Shown here: positions 51,001-59,665 of the stretch, piece by piece | How the letters are laid out: every line of letters begins with the position of its first letter | Numbering within the stretch: position 1 is the first letter of the stretch | DNA from: Thermofilum sp. NZ13 | GTDB taxonomy: Archaea > Thermoproteota > Thermoprotei > Thermofilales > Thermofilaceae | Direction: 5' to 3' | DNA length: 64,000 nt | Assembly: GCA_002855745.1 (NCBI GenBank) | Contig: NDWX01000004.1 | Coordinates: 62,001 to 126,000, forward strand | The notes under the pieces: model-generated | Database searches by the model: none | Seen by the model: the letters and a program-made list of their open reading frames with translations, nothing else | Told to the model about the DNA's origin: nothing | Program-made: the position numbers and the translations under genes

Positions 51001-52001
51001 GAGATCTTCAGCACTAGCCCCCTGCTCTCCTTCTTCCCCGGGATTTCTAAGTGCCTCCAATCAGACGTGCTCGAAACCTTCTTCCCACGCTTGCTCATTA
51101 TATAGGCGTAGGCGCTGAGGGCCGCGCAGGCCCCCATTCCAGCCGCGATGACTGCCTGCTTGTGGGGCATGCCTGCAACGTCTCCGGCCGCGAACACCCC
51201 CGGCCTGCTGGTTTTGCACTCTTTATCGATGATGATCTCGCCGTTCTCGTTTAGCTCGACAAACCCCTTAAGGAACTCTGTCCTCGTAACGTAGCCCATC
51301 TCTACAAACACGCCGTCAACCTGCAGAGTCCTGACTTCTCCTGTTCTCTTGTCTCTCACCAGGAGAGCCTCAACCTTCTTAGACCCCCTTACCTCCACGG
51401 GAAGGGAGTACGGAACCAGCTCAACGTTTCCTTTGCTGAGGGCCTCCTTTAGTAGCTCCTCGTCATCCAGCGGTTTCTCGCCCGGGAAAACCCAGTAAAC
51501 CTTGCTCGCGTAGTCGCGGAGCCTTATCACGTTCTCGTAGTTATGTAGCCCCCAACCCACCAGGGCAACAGTTTTGCCACGGTAAAGCGGCGCGTCGCAG
51601 ATGACACAGTAGGACACGCCCCTTCCCTTGAACTCCTTCTCCCCTGGGACGCCCATCTCCCTGGGCGACTTCCCGAAAGCAAGAACCACAGCGTCAGCTT
51701 GAAAAACATTCCCAGTAGCTGTCTTGATGAGGAAGACGCCGTCTCTCTCCTCTATGCCCGTCACCTCATCGAAGACGATCTGTGCGCCGTAAGCGCGCGC
51801 CTGCTCCTCTACCTTCTTTATAAGCTCCAGTCCGCTGATGCTCATAAACCCGGGGAAGTTCTGTATCTCTGAAGTTAGGAGAAGCTGCCCGCCTAAGTCA
51901 GCGCTAACGACCAGCGTCGAAAGCCTCTGCCTCGCAGCGTACAGGGCTGCGGTCAGGCCTGCTATACCGGCACCAACGATTACGACATCGTACTTCTGCA
52001 T
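50997..52001 (-). CDS. Thioredoxin-reductase-like flavoprotein lacking the NADPH motif
   Basis: 334 residues from ATG 52001. FAD motif VIVGAGIAGLTAALYAAR, redox pair CVIC (about residues 134-137), and VFAAGDVAGMPHKQAVIAAG. The second dinucleotide motif, normally GGGxSAxE followed by HRR, reads GWGLHNYENV and lacks HRR. NADPH use is therefore doubtful; electrons may come from ferredoxin or another carrier, as in TrxR-like enzymes known not to use NADPH (such as that of Thermoplasma). A TTTATAAG element near 52033-52040 (minus) supports this start. Confidence 0.82.
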   Translation of the reverse strand: MQKYDVVIVGAGIAGLTAALYAARQRLSTLVVSADLGGQLLLTSEIQNFPGFMSISGLELIKKVEEQARAYGAQIVFDEVTGIEERDGVFLIKTATGNVFQADAVVLAFGKSPREMGVPGEKEFKGRGVSYCVICDAPLYRGKTVALVGWGLHNYENVIRLRDYASKVYWVFPGEKPLDDEELLKEALSKGNVELVPYSLPVEVRGSKKVEALLVRDKRTGEVRTLQVDGVFVEMGYVTRTEFLKGFVELNENGEIIIDKECKTSRPGVFAAGDVAGMPHKQAVIAAGMGACAALSAYAYIMSKRGKKVSSTSDWRHLEIPGKKESRGLVLKIS

Positions 52002-52082
52002 ACGCACTTGCAAGTTAGGAAACACGTTGCCTTATAAAGATAAGGTTAAATCAGGGAAAAGCGAAGACTGGGAGAAAACATT

Positions 52083-52982
52083 ATGCACATTACGCTTGTC
52101 GACCTGGACTCAGAGCACCCGGGCCTACTGGCAAGCTACGTCGTTGAGACCGAGAGGAGCCTCCTGGTGTTCGACCCAGGCCCGGCTTCGACCATCGTCT
52201 CTCTGTTGAAGCAGCTAGCTGGCAGAGGAGAAAAGAAGGTATACGTATTCGTAACCCACGTTCACCTCGACCACGCGGGCGGTCTAGGGCATCTTCTTGA
52301 GCACGTCAAAGTAGAGAGAGTATACGTGCACGAGAGAGGGGTAAAGCACCTACTAGACCCCTCAAGGCTCTGGGAGTCCAGTCTCTCCGTTCTCGGTGAG
52401 AGGGCTCTCATCTGGGGTAAGCCGAAACCCGTTGATCCTGAGGCCGTCGAAGGGGTAAGAGGTGGTAGCCGAGTCGAGCTCGACAGTCTCACTGTGGAGG
52501 TCGTGAACTGCGAGGGTCACGCAAGCCACCAGGTGTGCTACTACCTTCAGGATGGGACAATTTTCCCAGGCGATGCCCTCGGAGAGGTCTATGACGGGAA
52601 CGTCCTCTTACTGACACCCCCTCCCTTCCTTGGGAGCGAAGCTCTAGCCACAATCGATCGTATACTCAGGCTCAACCCCGAGCGGCTCGCGCTCCCCCAC
52701 TACGGAATATATACCCGCGAACACCGGCTCTGCGACCGCTATAAGGCGAAGCTTCTTGAAGCCTTGTGCCTAGCCGCTCTCCACCAGGGTGATGTTAGCA
52801 AGCTTCACGAGCACCTAGCTAGGGACGAGGAGTACAGGAGGGGGCTGGAGGTTCTTGAGTCTCGAGACAGGGACCTGGCTAAGGGTTTCCTCGAGAGAAG
52901 TATCACCGGTCTAGTAGAGTACGTCTCCCGCTATGGGTGGTACTGCCCCGGCAAAGATTTTAACGCTGCGAGAAAGGGTTAG
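52083..52982 (+). CDS. Metallo-beta-lactamase-fold hydrolase
   Basis: 299 residues. Metal motif THVHLDHAGG (HxHxDH), a later NCEGHASHQ, FPGDALGEVYDG, and LALPHYGIY give a complete two-metal site. A C-terminal helical part from about residue 215 is typical of the RNase Z/glyoxalase-II-like subgroup. Substrate unknown. ATG start; directly followed (no gap) by a small membrane protein gene. Confidence 0.85.
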   Translation: MHITLVDLDSEHPGLLASYVVETERSLLVFDPGPASTIVSLLKQLAGRGEKKVYVFVTHVHLDHAGGLGHLLEHVKVERVYVHERGVKHLLDPSRLWESSLSVLGERALIWGKPKPVDPEAVEGVRGGSRVELDSLTVEVVNCEGHASHQVCYYLQDGTIFPGDALGEVYDGNVLLLTPPPFLGSEALATIDRILRLNPERLALPHYGIYTREHRLCDRYKAKLLEALCLAALHQGDVSKLHEHLARDEEYRRGLEVLESRDRDLAKGFLERSITGLVEYVSRYGWYCPGKDFNAARKG

Positions 52983-53429
52983 GTGTGCGTGGTTATGACC
53001 AACGTTAGGAGTGCTAAGGGGCTTGCATTGGAGGGGTTGACCGCTCTCACCATTCTAGCGGCTCTTCTCTTCCTCTTCTCAACAGGACTTTGGATATCCA
53101 TTCCTCAGTCGTCAAGGCTCCAGGTAGGCGATGCCGTGGTCGTGACCCTAGTTGCCCTCTTTATCTACAAGTCCGAGAAACTGGTCCCCCCGCTTGCGGC
53201 TGTGGTGTCGCTAGGCCTGCAGATCGACGTTCAAAAGGTTTCGATCGCTCTGCAGGGTTTTATGAGGCTGATCTATCTAGCGGTTGCCTACTTCGCGCTT
53301 CGGAGGACAAGTTTGAGTCTGCTAACTATGGCTTTAGACTCTGCGAATGCGGGTGTGGTGTACGATGCGGTCTTCACGGTGCTCATACTCTTTAACGTCT
53401 ATGATACGGTGAAGAGAGCCGTTAGGTAG
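52983..53429 (+). CDS. Small membrane protein
   Basis: 148 residues with about four hydrophobic segments (residues 18-42, 48-62, 68-82, 118-140). GTG 52983 starts on the base after the previous stop; ATG 52995 is an alternative. Reads like an archaeal DUF of unknown function; no motifs. Overlaps the end of the CYTH gene by eight bases. Confidence 0.6.
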   Translation: MCVVMTNVRSAKGLALEGLTALTILAALLFLFSTGLWISIPQSSRLQVGDAVVVTLVALFIYKSEKLVPPLAAVVSLGLQIDVQKVSIALQGFMRLIYLAVAYFALRRTSLSLLTMALDSANAGVVYDAVFTVLILFNVYDTVKRAVR

Positions 53430-53976
53430 GGGCTCTGGCCCCCATCTTCTTCAAATACAGCTCCAAATACGTCTCCCGGACAAGCTCACGGAGACCGAGC
53501 CTCTCGGCAACTCTCCTTAAGCCCTCGTCTCCAGCCCCCCGGTCTTCAAGCTCAACAAACTCCCCCAGCCCCTCGACCATGTCCAGCGACACCTCGACAT
53601 TATCTATCTCGAAGAACTCCCTGCGTTTCGCTAGGCGGGCAACTTCCCGGAAGCCTAGGCTTTCGAAGACCTGAAGCGTTCTTTGGAAGTTGTCTGCCTT
53701 TACGACCAGCTCTACTCTGGCTTTAGCCCAGCCTTGCGAGCGGGGTCCCTTATACGTGATCTCTACGCTTTCACCCCGAGACTGGGAAGAGCGTATGAGC
53801 CGTACTCGCAGGGCCTCATCCCTCTCAGCGAAGTTCCAGCATGGGTGCTGGAGGTAAACGTCCACCATTTCGACGCTGTCGATCGGCTTCGCGCCCATAT
53901 CTAAGAGCTTTTTCCTCAGCTCGTTGAGATCCTTACACCTGAACTTAACCTCCAACTCGACATTGCTGGTGCTCAT
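53422..53976 (-). CDS. CYTH-domain protein (class IV adenylate cyclase / thiamine-triphosphatase fold)
   Basis: 184 residues. ELEVKF (ExExK) at the N-terminus, YLQHP, EALRVRLIR, ITYKGPR, KRREFF and VSLDMVEGLGEFVELE complete the CYTH tunnel. The family acts on triphosphates, either as cyclase or tripolyphosphatase; archaeal members have mostly unclear roles. Start overlaps the preceding gene by four bases in a three-gene minus-strand operon. Confidence 0.85.
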   Translation of the reverse strand: MSTSNVELEVKFRCKDLNELRKKLLDMGAKPIDSVEMVDVYLQHPCWNFAERDEALRVRLIRSSQSRGESVEITYKGPRSQGWAKARVELVVKADNFQRTLQVFESLGFREVARLAKRREFFEIDNVEVSLDMVEGLGEFVELEDRGAGDEGLRRVAERLGLRELVRETYLELYLKKMGARAPT

Positions 53977-54398
53977 TCCTCTGGGCCTACCACAACTATG
54001 TTCTTAAGGTTTTCCGCGAGGTTGTTTATTGTATAAGACAGCTTGAGCAGAGCGGCGGCTGAGTTCATGGCTTTGCACGAGTCTCGCTCCTTGATGGCGT
54101 CTGACATTTCCTTTAACGCTTGGGAGATCTCGTCTCTCATTTCCTCGAGGACTTTCTCTGTTCTGCCACGGTACTCGAGGGAGAGAGGCATTGAGGAAAC
54201 CCTCATGAAGGAGCTCATTGCATCGGCGAGAGTGTACAGAGCGTTGCTCAGCACGTAAAAGTAGCTCTGGTCCGTCAAAATGCCCATCGACAGAAGAACC
54301 ATCCCCAGGTTCCGCATCTGCTGGGGGTCGATCACGTTGTTTTTAACGTCCCTCGAGGCCTCAGAAAGAATCCTCTCAACGCCTCTCTCTACCTCCAT
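53973..54398 (-). CDS. Helical protein of unknown function in CYTH operon
   Basis: 141 residues, almost all helix, with phrases VLEEMRDEISQALKEMSDAIK and SAAALLKLSYTINNLAENLKN; no membrane segment. Overlaps both neighbours (four bases downstream, ten upstream), so tightly coupled. Could be a PhoU-like or four-helix-bundle protein; not recognised. Confidence 0.55.
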   Translation of the reverse strand: MEVERGVERILSEASRDVKNNVIDPQQMRNLGMVLLSMGILTDQSYFYVLSNALYTLADAMSSFMRVSSMPLSLEYRGRTEKVLEEMRDEISQALKEMSDAIKERDSCKAMNSAAALLKLSYTINNLAENLKNIVVVGPEE

Positions 54399-54679
54399 CT
54401 GACCACCCTCGTCCGCTTAGCCTCAGACACGAAAACCCTATATGCTCTATAAATCATCTTTTTGGCCCTGTCTATCTCCTCGAGAAACGACTCGACATCC
54501 TCCCGCATCCCCTCCTCGGCGCTAACCTCCAAAAGACCCCTGAGGTGCACCTCGCTGACCACGATCTCCAGGGCAACCGCCTGTAGCTCTTCGAGCCTAG
54601 CCCCCCTAGCTATAATATCAGCTACTTTGTTGACGAAGTAGCCTTGGGGGCAGGTCCTTCTGGAAGCTCTCTGGCTCAT
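54389..54679 (-). CDS. Small helical protein, first in CYTH operon
   Basis: 96 residues, helical and charged (VESFLEEIDRAKKMIYRAYRVF). The size and look recall archaeal DUF357-type proteins but I cannot confirm it. The N-terminal MSQRASRRTCPQGYF may be an over-extension; GTG or later starts are possible. Overlaps the next gene by ten bases. Confidence 0.5.
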   Translation of the reverse strand: MSQRASRRTCPQGYFVNKVADIIARGARLEELQAVALEIVVSEVHLRGLLEVSAEEGMREDVESFLEEIDRAKKMIYRAYRVFVSEAKRTRVVRWR

Positions 54680-54819
54680 CTCCCGCTAACTGGATCTTTC
54701 TCGTATTCCGATAAATACTTTACCTACAGTGACCGGGAGCTTTACATTTTGTCTATGCACGAAATAAAAAGGATATTTTTATTAAACGCTTTTACGACGT
54801 GACTCGCAGGGATGCATGA

Positions 54820-55872
54820 ATGTATGCAAGCGAGGCTTCCCTCGGAGCAATAGCGAGAAGTGGTCTCTCCCTGAAGCTGAACCCTAATGAGTGGAAAGTC
54901 ATCTCAGCTGCAGCGAGGGCGCTCACTGTCTCGAAGATCTCGGAGCTGGCCCCGCTGCCCTACAGCACGGTGATCGACGTTGTGAAAAGGCTCAGCAGGT
55001 TAAACATAGGCATATCTTTCGTGCCGCACTTCGACATGATGGGCTTCCAATCGGTCTTCGTGATACTCGAGCAGCGGGAGCTGAAGCAGGTTCCCCTCTA
55101 CACGCAGGCCGTGTACAAGCTACTCGGGAAGAAGCAGCTCGTAGGAGTTAAGGCGCTGGTCCCCGAGAAGTACGTGCATGACTACGTATCAGCCTTCCGG
55201 AGCGAGCCTGTCTACGCCCTAAAAACCTATGAGGTGAAGTACTGGTTGCCTAGCGGGAAGCTCACGAGGTACGTGCCAGGCATCAACGTGGTGGTGCCAA
55301 CGGCAGAAAAACTGTCTGAGGTTATCGCCGAGTCCAGGGTTCCGGAGAAACCGAAGGAGAGAAAGTGGGTCGACTGGGTGGACTTTACAGTGCTCTACTT
55401 CAAGATGAAGTACGCCTACACGAAGCTGAGTGAGATGTCGAACTTAATCAAGGAGGGCTTCAAGATAGAGCCCCCCAGCAGGCAGCTGATGAGCTACCAC
55501 TACCGCACGCACGTGATCAACCTATGGTCTCACAACAGAGTGATTTTCAGGCTAAACCCAGAGCTCGTACCCTTAAAGCTCTACGTTTTCAGCGGTAAAG
55601 AGGGGGAGTCCACGGCCAGAACCCTGATACAGGCTCCCTACATGTACGAGGCACTCGTAGGTGAATCCAGCGCTGTGGTTCTCGGTCAGCCGCCCAGCTA
55701 CCTCGAACGACTAGTATACGAGATAATATACTTGACGAACCCCGAAATGCCCCTCGGAGCCCTGCTGGTTATCGACGAGCGCGAGTTCCCGTGGCTGTCG
55801 ACGCGCGTAATCGAGCGCTACAGAACGAGGGGGGAGTTCCCGGACCCCGAGGAAGAATTCTTCCCCAGCTAA
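54820..55872 (+). CDS. Large HTH protein, probable transcriptional regulator
   Basis: 350 residues. Winged-helix-like N-terminus (LNPNEWKVISAAARALTVSKISELAPLPYSTVIDVVKRLSRL as LNPNEWKVISAAAR and VSKISELAPLPYSTVIDVVK). The remainder is alpha/beta with an RAM-like feel in places (FVILEQRELKQVPLY, KALVPEKYVHDYVSAF). Archaeal relatives are annotated as regulators; the ligand is unknown. ATG 54820 is used; ATG 54812-54816 variants are out of frame. TATA-like TATTTTTATTAAA at 54772-54784. Confidence 0.6.
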   Translation: MYASEASLGAIARSGLSLKLNPNEWKVISAAARALTVSKISELAPLPYSTVIDVVKRLSRLNIGISFVPHFDMMGFQSVFVILEQRELKQVPLYTQAVYKLLGKKQLVGVKALVPEKYVHDYVSAFRSEPVYALKTYEVKYWLPSGKLTRYVPGINVVVPTAEKLSEVIAESRVPEKPKERKWVDWVDFTVLYFKMKYAYTKLSEMSNLIKEGFKIEPPSRQLMSYHYRTHVINLWSHNRVIFRLNPELVPLKLYVFSGKEGESTARTLIQAPYMYEALVGESSAVVLGQPPSYLERLVYEIIYLTNPEMPLGALLVIDEREFPWLSTRVIERYRTRGEFPDPEEEFFPS

Positions 55873-55956
55873 TCATCTAGATCCGTTTTTACTTTCAGTG
55901 TTCACAGCGAAAAAGAGATAAACTCCAAACCAGGTGGGGTATTGAGAGTCACCAGT

Positions 55957-56080
55957 TCCCACCCCGGTCACGAGGCCGTAGGTGGGTGCCCCGCGCGGCG
56001 CGATGAGGCTGAGAGGCGCCGAGGCAAGCCTCGCCGTACAGTCCAAGTAAGCTGGCGGGGCGAGCTGAAGGCGCGGAGCC
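55957..56080 (+). ncRNA. Candidate structured RNA (kink-loop/H-ACA-like)
   Basis: A G/C-rich ORF-free block before the gene at 56082. CGGCGC (55996-56001) and GCGCCG (56016-56021) close a loop GATGA-gg-CTGA-gag resembling an L7Ae-binding kink motif. A second hairpin CGAGG-CAAG-CCTCG (56020-56033) is followed by ACA (56038-56040). Strand inferred from the GATGA/CTGA order. It could also be the leader of the next gene. Confidence 0.3.
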
Positions 56081-56081
56081 C

Positions 56082-56432
56082 ATGAGTACCCCGAAGAGGG
56101 GGCCTCGGATCAGTGAAGGGGTGGATGTGCCAGGCGCGGTCATACTCATGAGGGTGGATGAAGGAAGCCTGCGCGTAGTGATCCCGGTTGTGCTGAGAGA
56201 AGCAGACCCCCTCCAGCTGGCCGGGAAGATTTCCTCAATAGCCTCCGAGCCCGCGTCGGTTGACGTTATAAGATTGGATGGGGGTGTGTTAGGGCTGGAG
56301 GTGAGCTACGCTCTCCGCGAGTGCCTGAACTTGAGCTACGTTGAGAGGGTGATCCGCGAAGCTCAAAGTTTTCTCGAAGCAGTAACCAGCGAGTACAAAG
56401 CTACGCCTATTGAAGCAGACATCATCGCCTAG
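56082..56432 (+). CDS. Conserved hypothetical protein
   Basis: 116 residues, alpha/beta: VDVPGAVILMRVDEGSLRVVIPVVL, two strand-rich repeats and a C-terminal helix (VERVIREAQSFLEAVTSEYK). No cysteines except one. The first 12 residues are basic and may be an over-extension. Its end overlaps the metallopeptidase gene by 11 bases. Not recognised. Confidence 0.5.
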   Translation: MSTPKRGPRISEGVDVPGAVILMRVDEGSLRVVIPVVLREADPLQLAGKISSIASEPASVDVIRLDGGVLGLEVSYALRECLNLSYVERVIREAQSFLEAVTSEYKATPIEADIIA

Positions 56433-56808
56433 CCAACGTTGAGAGGTATTTCTCTGTAAGGCGGCGGACGACTCTACTGTTAACAGCCTTGCCGTGAGGT
56501 CGGAGGCCTCCGGAGAAACTCTTGGGAATATGAAGTAGCTCGTGCACTAAAACTTCCACTTGCTTCTCGGCTGGGAGCACGTCGAACTTCTCGGAGATCA
56601 CTTCGATGACGTAAAGCGGGGGGAGGTTAAACGCGACCTGAAACGACTTCGGGAGCCCGTAAATCCTCGCTGTAGCCGAGCTCTTTGATCCCGTACTCCT
56701 TATGAACCTGACATGCTCCAATCTAATCCACTTCATATCCAGCTTCTCGACGATGTCTTTAGCCATGGCTTCCACGTCGCATGCATGCGCGTAGCGAAGT
56801 TTCGGCAC
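56422..56808 (-). CDS. Putative zinc metallopeptidase
   Basis: 128 residues. Zinc motif HELLHIPKSFSGGLRPH (HExxH with a downstream His), preceded by VEVLV; the N-terminal part has IRSTGSKSSATARIYGLPK. Small proteins of this kind are widespread in archaea and phages as putative metallopeptidases; substrates unknown. ATG start. Monocistronic. Confidence 0.75.
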   Translation of the reverse strand: MPKLRYAHACDVEAMAKDIVEKLDMKWIRLEHVRFIRSTGSKSSATARIYGLPKSFQVAFNLPPLYVIEVISEKFDVLPAEKQVEVLVHELLHIPKSFSGGLRPHGKAVNSRVVRRLTEKYLSTLARR

Positions 56809-57039
56809 GATTTACACCCAAAGGGTAGGATTGATCCTGCTTATTTAAGGCCCATCACTAAAGGTCTCCACTTTCTGCACATTAACTTCTTTTTTAGTGA
56901 AAGCAAATGTCAAATTTAGTTTCATCCCTTCTAATGCCGCGTGAATCGAATGCTGAAACTTTCACTTAATCGTAGTACGCACAGGCTTCCTTACTCGCTT
57001 GAAAAGGCCGGCGACCTCCCTGGGAGTGTAAGGTGCAAG

Positions 57040-57420
57040 CTACCTCGAAGAGCTCAGAATGGATGAGAGTACTCCCCTAAACTTGTTCACGCGGTTCACT
57101 ATGGCTAACGCCGTCGTCCTGCCCTGAAACGTGTAATCAGCTAGGAAGCGCAGCTTTACCTTTCCAGGCTCTGCCTCAACCTCAATGTCTTGGTCCGCAG
57201 GAACCTGCTCGGGAATCTTCTCGGTATCGACCTCAGCGTATAAAGCTACTCTTACCACGTTTCCCATCGACACGACCTCGGCAGTCATGTACTCGTCTAC
57301 TGCGAGCACATCCCACCTTTCACCGACTGGTTGCGCAGCCAGCACCCTGTAAAGGTCCTTGAAACCCTCGAGGAGCGTAAACTTTACACCGTCAAGCTCG
57401 AAAGTCCTTGCCTCCGACAT
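57040..57420 (-). CDS. Unknown beta-rich small protein
   Basis: 126 residues: FELDGVKFTLLEGFKDLYRVL, WDVLAVDEYMTAEVVSMGNVV, VEAEPGKVKLRFLADYTFQGR (written in parts). No cysteines or signal. The function is not recognised. ATG start. Lies divergent to vapBC. Confidence 0.5.
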   Translation of the reverse strand: MSEARTFELDGVKFTLLEGFKDLYRVLAAQPVGERWDVLAVDEYMTAEVVSMGNVVRVALYAEVDTEKIPEQVPADQDIEVEAEPGKVKLRFLADYTFQGRTTALAIVNRVNKFRGVLSSILSSSR

Positions 57421-57481
57421 CCGCGTAAACCTAGTTTAGCATCGTAGCACGTCTCATTAAAACGTTATCTCGTCCGGCTAA

Positions 57482-57490
57482 GGTATAAAA
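57482..57490 (+). promoter_or_regulatory. TATA box of vapBC
   Basis: GTATAAAAG centred 26-28 bases before GTG 57514. Antitoxins of this type usually bind their own promoter, so autoregulation is likely. Confidence 0.55.
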
Positions 57491-57513
57491 GCCGCGAATG
57501 CTTTGAGCCTCCT

Positions 57514-57768
57514 GTGCCTGCGCGTAAACGCTACATAGTTAGGTTAGGCGAAGACGGCACCTTAAAGATCCCGGCACCCCTTCTAAACGAGCTAGGGGTA
57601 GCGCCCGGCTCGTACGTAACCATTACCCGTGAGGGCTCAAACCTGGTTCTCAGATTTCGGAGCAAGAGAGCACCGCTTAAGCTAGGGCGGCAGGTAACAA
57701 CAGAGGAGATGGAGAGGTTAATAAAGGAAGCTCTCGATGAGCTGGTGGTGGCCAGATGGGAGACGTAA
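57514..57768 (+). CDS. vapB: VapB antitoxin, AbrB/SpoVT fold
   Basis: 84 residues. Swapped-hairpin AbrB DNA-binding domain at the N-terminus (YIVRLGEDGTLKIPAPLLNELGVAPGSYV in two parts: VRLGEDGTLKIPAPLL, ELGVAPGSYVTI) and a C-terminal tail (TTEEMERLIKEALDELVVARW) that would wrap the toxin. Leaderless GTG start. Overlaps vapC by 13 bases, the standard coupling of such pairs. Confidence 0.88.
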   Translation: MPARKRYIVRLGEDGTLKIPAPLLNELGVAPGSYVTITREGSNLVLRFRSKRAPLKLGRQVTTEEMERLIKEALDELVVARWET

Positions 57769-58175
57769 CTAGGCTTGTCGTGGACACGGACATTCTTCTC
57801 CACGACACCTTCGAGGACAGCGAGAAGCACGCTGAGGCGTCCGAGCTTCTGGATGATGCAGACAGAGTGTACATGGCATCCATTGTCCTCCACGAGTACT
57901 TGTGGTTGCTCCTGACGAAGTTTAAGATAGACCTAGACGTCGTCAGGGAGAAGCTCGAGGAATACTTCGGGGATACGCGCTTCATCTACATCAGCGAGAA
58001 CAGTGAGGTTTTTCTAAAGGCTCTTGAGTGGATGAAAGAGGACAGCGCAGACCCAACTATGATAAACGACTACATAATCCTAGTCCTCGCCCAGCGCCTC
58101 GGCGCGGTCCTAGCCACGTACGACGCCGACCTTAAAGAAATAGCCAAGAGAAGGGGCATACAGGTCATGCCTTGA
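57756..58175 (+). CDS. vapC: VapC toxin, PIN-domain RNase
   Basis: 139 residues. Acidic PIN residues are all in place: VVDTDILL (first Asp), LHEYLWLL (Glu), DPTMINDYIIL (Asp), and ATYDADLKEI (Asp). PIN toxins cleave RNA, often tRNA or rRNA, and are held inactive by VapB. ATG start inside the vapB end. Confidence 0.9.
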   Translation: MGDVTRLVVDTDILLHDTFEDSEKHAEASELLDDADRVYMASIVLHEYLWLLLTKFKIDLDVVREKLEEYFGDTRFIYISENSEVFLKALEWMKEDSADPTMINDYIILVLAQRLGAVLATYDADLKEIAKRRGIQVMP

Positions 58176-58341
58176 GCCGCTACTCCTTAATCCTTTGCGG
58201 GAAAACCTCTCCGGATCTAAATAGCCCACGGGAAACCGGTTCACCAGGATGATCTGCGGGTAGGTTCCACGGACCTAACGAGAGTAGGGGCTTTAATATG
58301 ATCGCTGTCTCCTCAAGGGGGGGGCCGCTCATGGGAGGAGG

Positions 58342-59550
58342 CTACGGTGTGCGCTGAATTCTTCTCATGAACCTTTCGATCCTGTTGAAGGCCTCCTCTA
58401 GCACCTCCAGCGGCGGCAGGAACACAAGCCTTACGTGGCCTGCACCCACCGGCCCGAAGCCGGAGCCGTAGACCACGAAGACTTTCTCCTCCAGCAGTAG
58501 CCGCCTGGCAAGCTCCTCGTCACTCATGTTAGCCTCTACCCGGGGGAAGGCGTAGAAAGCGCCTGCCGGGGCTACGGGGAGCCGGAACCCCTGGATCTCG
58601 TTGAGGCGCTTAAAGGTGAACCTCCTCCTTTCATCCATCTTCCTCCTAACCTCCTCGAGGAACAGTGGCTTCCTCCTGGCGAACCTAGCCAGCGCGACCT
58701 GCAATGGCGTGACCGCGGAAAGCCTAGTCATCAGAAAAGCCAGAATAGCTGAGCGGATCTGCGAAACCTTCTCCTCAGGCCCCTTGAGGTACACGTAGCC
58801 GAGCCTCCACCCCGTGGCAAGGAAGGTCTTCGAGAAGCCGTTCAGCCCTATCACAACGTTGTCCTTGCTTGCAACCCTAGCGGTGCTCACAAACTCGCCT
58901 TCAAAAGTCAACGCGTCGTAGATCTCATCGCTGACGACAGGGATGTCCCACTCCGCGGCTATGTCGAGGATCTCTTTGATAGTCTTCACGGGGTACACAG
59001 CGCCAGTGGGGTTGTGCGGGTTGTTCACCACGATGAACTTAACGTTATTGTCTACAAGCCTCCGAAGCTTGTCCGTGTCAGGTACCCATCCCTCCTCTTC
59101 TACCAGCGGGTAAAACACCTTGTTCGCGTTGTAGAAGTCTGCGAAGTTTATGTAGAGAGGGTAGCTGGGGTCAGGTATCAGAACCTTCTCGCCGTCGTCC
59201 ACAAGCGCGGCGAACAGGGCGTTTATACCCTCCGACACGCCGCTCGTCACGAGAACATTCCTGCTCTCAACTTCGACGCCGTTCCACACCTTCTCCTTGT
59301 ACGCGATCGCCTCCTGTAGCTCACGGACACCTTCCGATGAAGCGTAGTAGTTGTGGTTTTCGAGCATCACGCGGTAGGCCTCCTCGATGAGCTCTCTCGG
59401 TGTCTGGAAGTCGTACTTCAGCGGGTCACCTATGTTGAGATAAATGACCTTCTCGCCCCTCTCCTCGAGGCTTCTTGCAAGCGCGTTGTACTTCCTTATA
59501 GGGTAGTCCAGCCCGCTTATCCTCTTGGAGAGGCTTACGGCTTTACTCAC
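58342..59550 (-). CDS. Class I/II aminotransferase (alanine/aspartate type)
   Basis: 402 residues from GTG 59550. PLP lysine in NGFSKTFLATGWRLGY; also LNIGDPLKYDFQTP, YYASSEGVRELQEAIA, NNPHNPTGAVY and SDEIYDAL. The spelling fits the AlaA/AlaT-like subgroup more than the paralogue at 12302. TATATAAATC (59571-59580, minus) is 26 bases upstream, which rejects the longer open frame up to 59601. Confidence 0.88.
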   Translation of the reverse strand: MSKAVSLSKRISGLDYPIRKYNALARSLEERGEKVIYLNIGDPLKYDFQTPRELIEEAYRVMLENHNYYASSEGVRELQEAIAYKEKVWNGVEVESRNVLVTSGVSEGINALFAALVDDGEKVLIPDPSYPLYINFADFYNANKVFYPLVEEEGWVPDTDKLRRLVDNNVKFIVVNNPHNPTGAVYPVKTIKEILDIAAEWDIPVVSDEIYDALTFEGEFVSTARVASKDNVVIGLNGFSKTFLATGWRLGYVYLKGPEEKVSQIRSAILAFLMTRLSAVTPLQVALARFARRKPLFLEEVRRKMDERRRFTFKRLNEIQGFRLPVAPAGAFYAFPRVEANMSDEELARRLLLEEKVFVVYGSGFGPVGAGHVRLVFLPPLEVLEEAFNRIERFMRRIQRTP

Positions 59551-59570
59551 GTAAAAAAATTGCTGAAAAT

Positions 59571-59580
59571 GATTTATATA
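59571..59580 (-). promoter_or_regulatory. TATA box of the 58342 aminotransferase
   Basis: TATATAAATC on the minus strand, centred about 26 bases before GTG 59550. Confidence 0.6.
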
Positions 59581-59665
59581 TCTTCTCTCTGCTAGGGGCA
59601 ATCAGGCTGGCAGACAGGTTTATTTCACAGGCTAAGCTCTTACAGCCCTGAGGACTGAAAGCTCG

